A stretch of 64,000 nucleotides of DNA from NCBI GenBank assembly GCA_946800325.1, contig OX326958.1:71979264-72043263 (forward strand), in the 5' to 3' direction. The position numbers and the translations under genes are program-made. This stretch comes from Luzula sylvatica. Lineage: Eukaryota > Streptophyta > Magnoliopsida > Poales > Juncaceae. Below are positions 60,681-64,000 of this stretch, one piece after another; the first letter of the stretch is position 1, and each line of letters begins with the position of its first letter. Below the pieces are notes generated by a model that had not been told where the DNA came from, did not search any database, and saw only the letters and a program-made list of their open reading frames with translations.

Positions 60681-63600
60681 TGGTTTTCTTCAAAAAAATA
60701 ATATTAGTTTGTGGTTTTCATCCAAAAAAGAATATTAGTTTGTGTTATTTTGAAGAAAACCACAAAAAAAGAACATTAGTTTGTGGTTTTCTTCAAAAAA
60801 TGAAAAATTGGTTTGTGGTTTTCTTCAAAAAATTAAAAATTAATTTGTGGTTTTCTTGAAAAAAAAAATCAGTTTGTGGTTTTCTTCAAAAAAATAAAAT
60901 TAGTTTGTGGTTTTCTTCAATAAAGAAAAATTAGTTTGTGGTTTTCTTCAACAAAAGGAAAATTAGTTTGTGGTTTTCTTAAAAAAATGAAAATTAGTTT
61001 GTGGTTTTCTTCTAAAAAGGAAAATTAGTTTGTGGTTTTCTTCAAAAAAAATATTAGTTTGTGGTTTTCATCCAATAAAGAAAATTAGTTTGTGGTTTTC
61101 TTAAAAAAAAGAAAATTAGTTTGTGGTTTTCTTCAAAAAAAGAAAATTAGTTTGTGGTTTTCTTCAAAAAATGAAAAATTAGTTTGTGGTTTTCTTCAAA
61201 AAATGGAAAATTAGTTTGTTGTTTTCTTCAAAAAATGAAAATTAGTTTGTGGTTTTCTTCAAAAAATGAAAATTAGTTTGTGGTTTTCTTGAAAAAATGA
61301 AAATTAGTTTTTGGTTTTCTTCACAAAATGAAAATTAGTTTGTGGTTTTCTTCAAAAAATGAAAATTAGTTTGTGGTTTCCTTCAAAAAAAGAAAATTAG
61401 TTTGTGGTTTTCTTCAAAAAAAGAAAAATTAGTTTGTGGTTTTCATCAAAATAGGAAAATTAGTTTGTTGTTTTCTTCAAAAAAAGAAAATTAGTTTGTG
61501 GTTTTCTTCAAAAAAAGGAAATTAGTTTGTGGTTTTCTTCAACAAAAAAAAATTAGTTTGTGGTTTTCTCAAAAAAAAAAAATTAGTGTGTAGTTTTCTT
61601 CTAAAAAAGAAAAAAGGTTTTTTGTTTTCTTCCAAAAAAGAAAATTAGTTTGTGGTTTTCTTAAAAAAAAAAAAAATTGGTTTGTGGTTTTATTCAAAAA
61701 AAGAAATTTAGTTTGTGATTTTCCTCAAAAAAAGAAAATTAGTTTGTGGTTTTCTTAAAAAAAAGAAAATTAGTATGTGGTTTTCTTCCAAAAAGGAAAA
61801 TTAGTTTGTGGTTTTCTTCAAAAAAAGAAAATTAGTTTGTGTTTTTCTGAAGAAAACCACAAAAAAAGAAAAATTAGTTTGTGCTTTTCTTCAAAAAATT
61901 AAAAAATTAGTTTGTGGTTTTCTTCCAAAAAAGAAAATTAGTTTGTGGTTTTCTTCAAAAAAAGGAAATTAGTTTGTGGTTTTCTTCAAAAAAAGAAAAT
62001 TAGTTTGTGTTTTTTTGAAGAAAACTACAAAAAAAGAAAATTAGTTTGTGGTTTTCTTCAAAAAATGAAAAATTAGTTTGTGGTTTTCTTCAAGAAAAGA
62101 AAATTAGTTTGTTGTTTTCTCCAACATGAGAAAAAATAATTTGTGGTTTTGTTCAAAAAAAGAAATTAGTTTGTGGTTTTCTTCAAATAAAGAAACTTTG
62201 TTTGTGGTTTTCTTCAAAATATAAAAAATTAGTTTGTGGTCTTCTTCAACAAAAGAAAAAATAGTTTGTGGTTTTGTTCAAAAAAAGAAAAATTAGTTTG
62301 TCGTTTTCTTAAAAAAAAGATAAATCAGTTTGTGGTTTTCTTAAAAAAAAAAAAATTAGTTTGTGGTTTTCTTCAAAAAATGAAAATTAGTTTGTGGTTT
62401 TCATCAAAAAAAGGAAATAAGTTTGAGGTTTTCTTCAAAAAAATGAAATTAGTTTGTGGTTTTCTACAAAAAAAGGAAATTAGTTTGTGGTTTTCTTCTA
62501 AAAAAGAAAAATTAGTTTGTGGTTTTGTTCAAAAAAAGAAAAATCAGTTTGTGGTTTTCTTCAAAAAAAGAAAATTAGTTTGTGGTTTTCTTCAAAAAAT
62601 GAAAAATTAGTTTGTGGTTTTCTTCAAAAAAAGAAAAATTAGTTTGTGCTTTTCTTCAAAAAAAGAAAAATTAGTTTGTGGTTTTCTCAAAAAAAAAAAA
62701 ATTAGTGTGTAGTTTTCTTCTAAAAAAGAAAATTAGTTTGTGGTTTTCTTCCAAAAAAGAAAATTAGTTTGTGGTTTTCTTCAAAAAAAGAAATTTAGTT
62801 TGTGGTTTTCTTCAACAAAAGGAAATTAGTTTGTGGTTTTCTTCAAAAAAAAGAAAGTTAGTTTGTGTTTTTTTTGAAGAAAACCACAAAAAAAGAAAAT
62901 TAGTTTGTGGTTTTCTTCAAAAAATGAAAAATTAGTTTGGGGTTTTCTTCAAAAAATGAAAAATTAGTTTGTGGTTTTCTTCAAAAAAATAATATTAGGT
63001 TGTGGTTTTCATCCAAAAAAGAAAATTAGTCTGTGGTTTTCTTCACAAAAAGAAATTTAGTTTGTGATTTTCCTCAAAAAAAGAAATTTAGTTTGTGGTT
63101 TTTTTCAAAAAAAGAAAATTAGTTTGTGGTTTTCTTCAAAATTGTAAATTAGTTTGTGTTATTTTGAAGAAACCCACAAAAAAAGATAATTAGTTTGTGG
63201 TTTTCTTAAAAAAATGAAAAATTAGTTTGTGGTTTTCGTCAAAAAATGAAAAATTAATTTGTGGTTTTCTTGAAAAAAAAAATCAGTTTGTGGTTTTCTT
63301 CAAAAAAAGAAAATTAGTTTGTGGTCTTCTTAAAAAATAGAAAATTAGTTTGTTGTTTTCTTCGAAAAAAGAAAATTAGTTTGTTATTTTCATCAAAAAA
63401 TGAAAATTAGTTTGTGATTTTCTTCAAAAAAATAATATTAGTTTGTGGTTTTCATCCAAAAAATAAAATTAGTTTGTGGTTTTCTTCAAAAAAAGAAAAT
63501 TAGTGTGTGGTTTTCTTCAAAAAAAGAAAATTAGTTTGTGTTTTTTTGAAGAAAACCACAAAAAAAGAAAATTAGTTTGTGGTTTTCTTAAAAAAATGAA

Positions 63601-64000
63601 AAATTAGTTTGTGGTTTTCTTCAAAAAATGAAAAATTAGTTTGTGGTTTTCTTCAAAACAAGAAATTTAGTTTGTGGTTTTCTTCAAAAAAAGAAAAATC
63701 AGTTTGTGGTTTTCTTCAAAAAAATAATATTAGTTTGTGGTTTTCATCCAAAAAAGAAAATTATTTTGTGGTTTTCTTCAAAAAAAGAAAATTAGATTGT
63801 GTTTTTTTGAAGAAAACCACAAAAAAGGAAAATTACTTTGTGGTTTTCTTAAAAAAATGAAAAATTAGTTTGTGGTTTTCTTCAAAAAAAGAAAAATTAG
63901 TTTGTGGTTTTCTTCAAAAAATGAAAATTAGTTTGTGGTTTTCTTCAAAAAAAGAAAATTAGTTTGTGGTTTTCTTCAAAAAAAGAAAAATTAGTTTGTG

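Larger units (their letters stand above)
18191..64000 (+). repeat. Satellite array, ~31-bp unit (continues past window)
   Basis: About 45.8 kb of head-to-tail copies of a unit made of the core AGTTTGTGGTTTTCTTC, then A6-A7, G, A4 and TT. The usual length is 31 bp, with 30-33-bp variants differing mainly in the A-runs; dividing length by unit gives roughly 1,480 copies. The unit has 7 G/C in 31. Recurrent variants replace CTTC by CATC, CTTCC, GTTC or CCTTC, AAATTAG by AAATCAG or AAATTTAG, and G by T after the A-run. All units share one orientation apart from short inverted cores. I saw no transposon or unique DNA inside. The left edge begins with a degenerate unit (GTTGTGGTTTACTTC at about 18203); the right edge lies outside the window. 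Confidence 0.97.

Noticed and set aside
18300..63860. Dozens of open frames of 60-173 codons in the satellite, with Lys/Phe-rich peptides such as FKKRKLVCGF
   Set aside because: 31 is not a multiple of 3, so one frame cycles through the three readings of the unit and stays open wherever variants such as AAATCAG remove the TAG stop. No start context, codon structure or domain supports coding.
18191..64000. CRISPR-like array of short regularly spaced repeats
   Set aside because: There are no unique spacers: the whole unit including the linker is repetitive, and the context is a plant genome.
18191..64000. Variant telomere repeat
   Set aside because: The unit contains no TTTAGGG-type motif, is much longer than telomeric repeats and begins abruptly inside ordinary DNA.
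18191..64000. Regulatory array of Dof (AAAG) or TGTGGTTT binding sites
   Set aside because: Both strings occur in every unit simply because they are part of the repeat; there is no independent evidence of regulation.

Overview
The window is nuclear DNA from a flowering plant, most likely a dicot. The evidence is a plant LINE with a DUF4283/zinc-knuckle ORF1, a Ty1-copia remnant, Mutator-like elements with 9-bp target duplications, and a spliced gene of the plant-specific EDM2 family. The species cannot be named from the sequence.

Layout. (1) 1-2.5 kb: 5' half of a LINE on the minus strand, with an intact ORF1 and the start of ORF2 (endonuclease); the ORF1 stop and ORF2 start overlap as ATGA. 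(2) 2.5-8.3 kb: AT-rich intergenic DNA with a long CT microsatellite, a foldback element, a MITE-like inverted repeat, a possible Helitron 3' end, a non-autonomous Mutator-like element and a hAT-type terminus. (3) 8.3-10.7 kb: a gutted Ty1-copia element: a gag-like scrap joined directly to the end of RNase H, a 3' untranslated stretch, a polypurine tract and one LTR. (4) 11.43-12.75 kb: a 1.32-kb Mutator-like element with a perfect 9-bp target duplication, abutting the stop codon of the next gene. (5) 12.76-15.15 kb: an EDM2-like gene on the minus strand. I could assemble eight exons with GT-AG introns into an uninterrupted 550-residue reading frame. It has the EDM2 N-terminus, the PHD cluster and an EDM2-like tail but lacks the large central methyltransferase-like part. 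(6) 15.15-18.19 kb: intergenic DNA with a truncated second copy of the Mutator-like element. (7) 18.19-64.0 kb: an uninterrupted tandem array of a ~31-bp AT-rich unit (about 1,480 copies by length), running off the right edge.

The satellite is the dominant feature. Units lie head-to-tail in one orientation. Each keeps a 17-nt core (AGTTTGTGGTTTTCTTC) followed by a variable A-rich linker. About thirty units carry a short inverted copy of the core and can fold into hairpins. The array is built from nested segmental duplications with offsets of 785, 1216, 1815, 2326, 2840, 3073, about 3318 and 4359 bp, including a clear 2,326-bp tandem duplication with a visible chimeric junction. Open frames inside the array are by-products of the 31-bp period and are not genes.

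The only gene likely to act for the host is the shortened EDM2-like gene. EDM2 proteins are known for handling heterochromatic repeats inside genes, which makes this chromatin context worth noting, but any functional link to the satellite is speculation.
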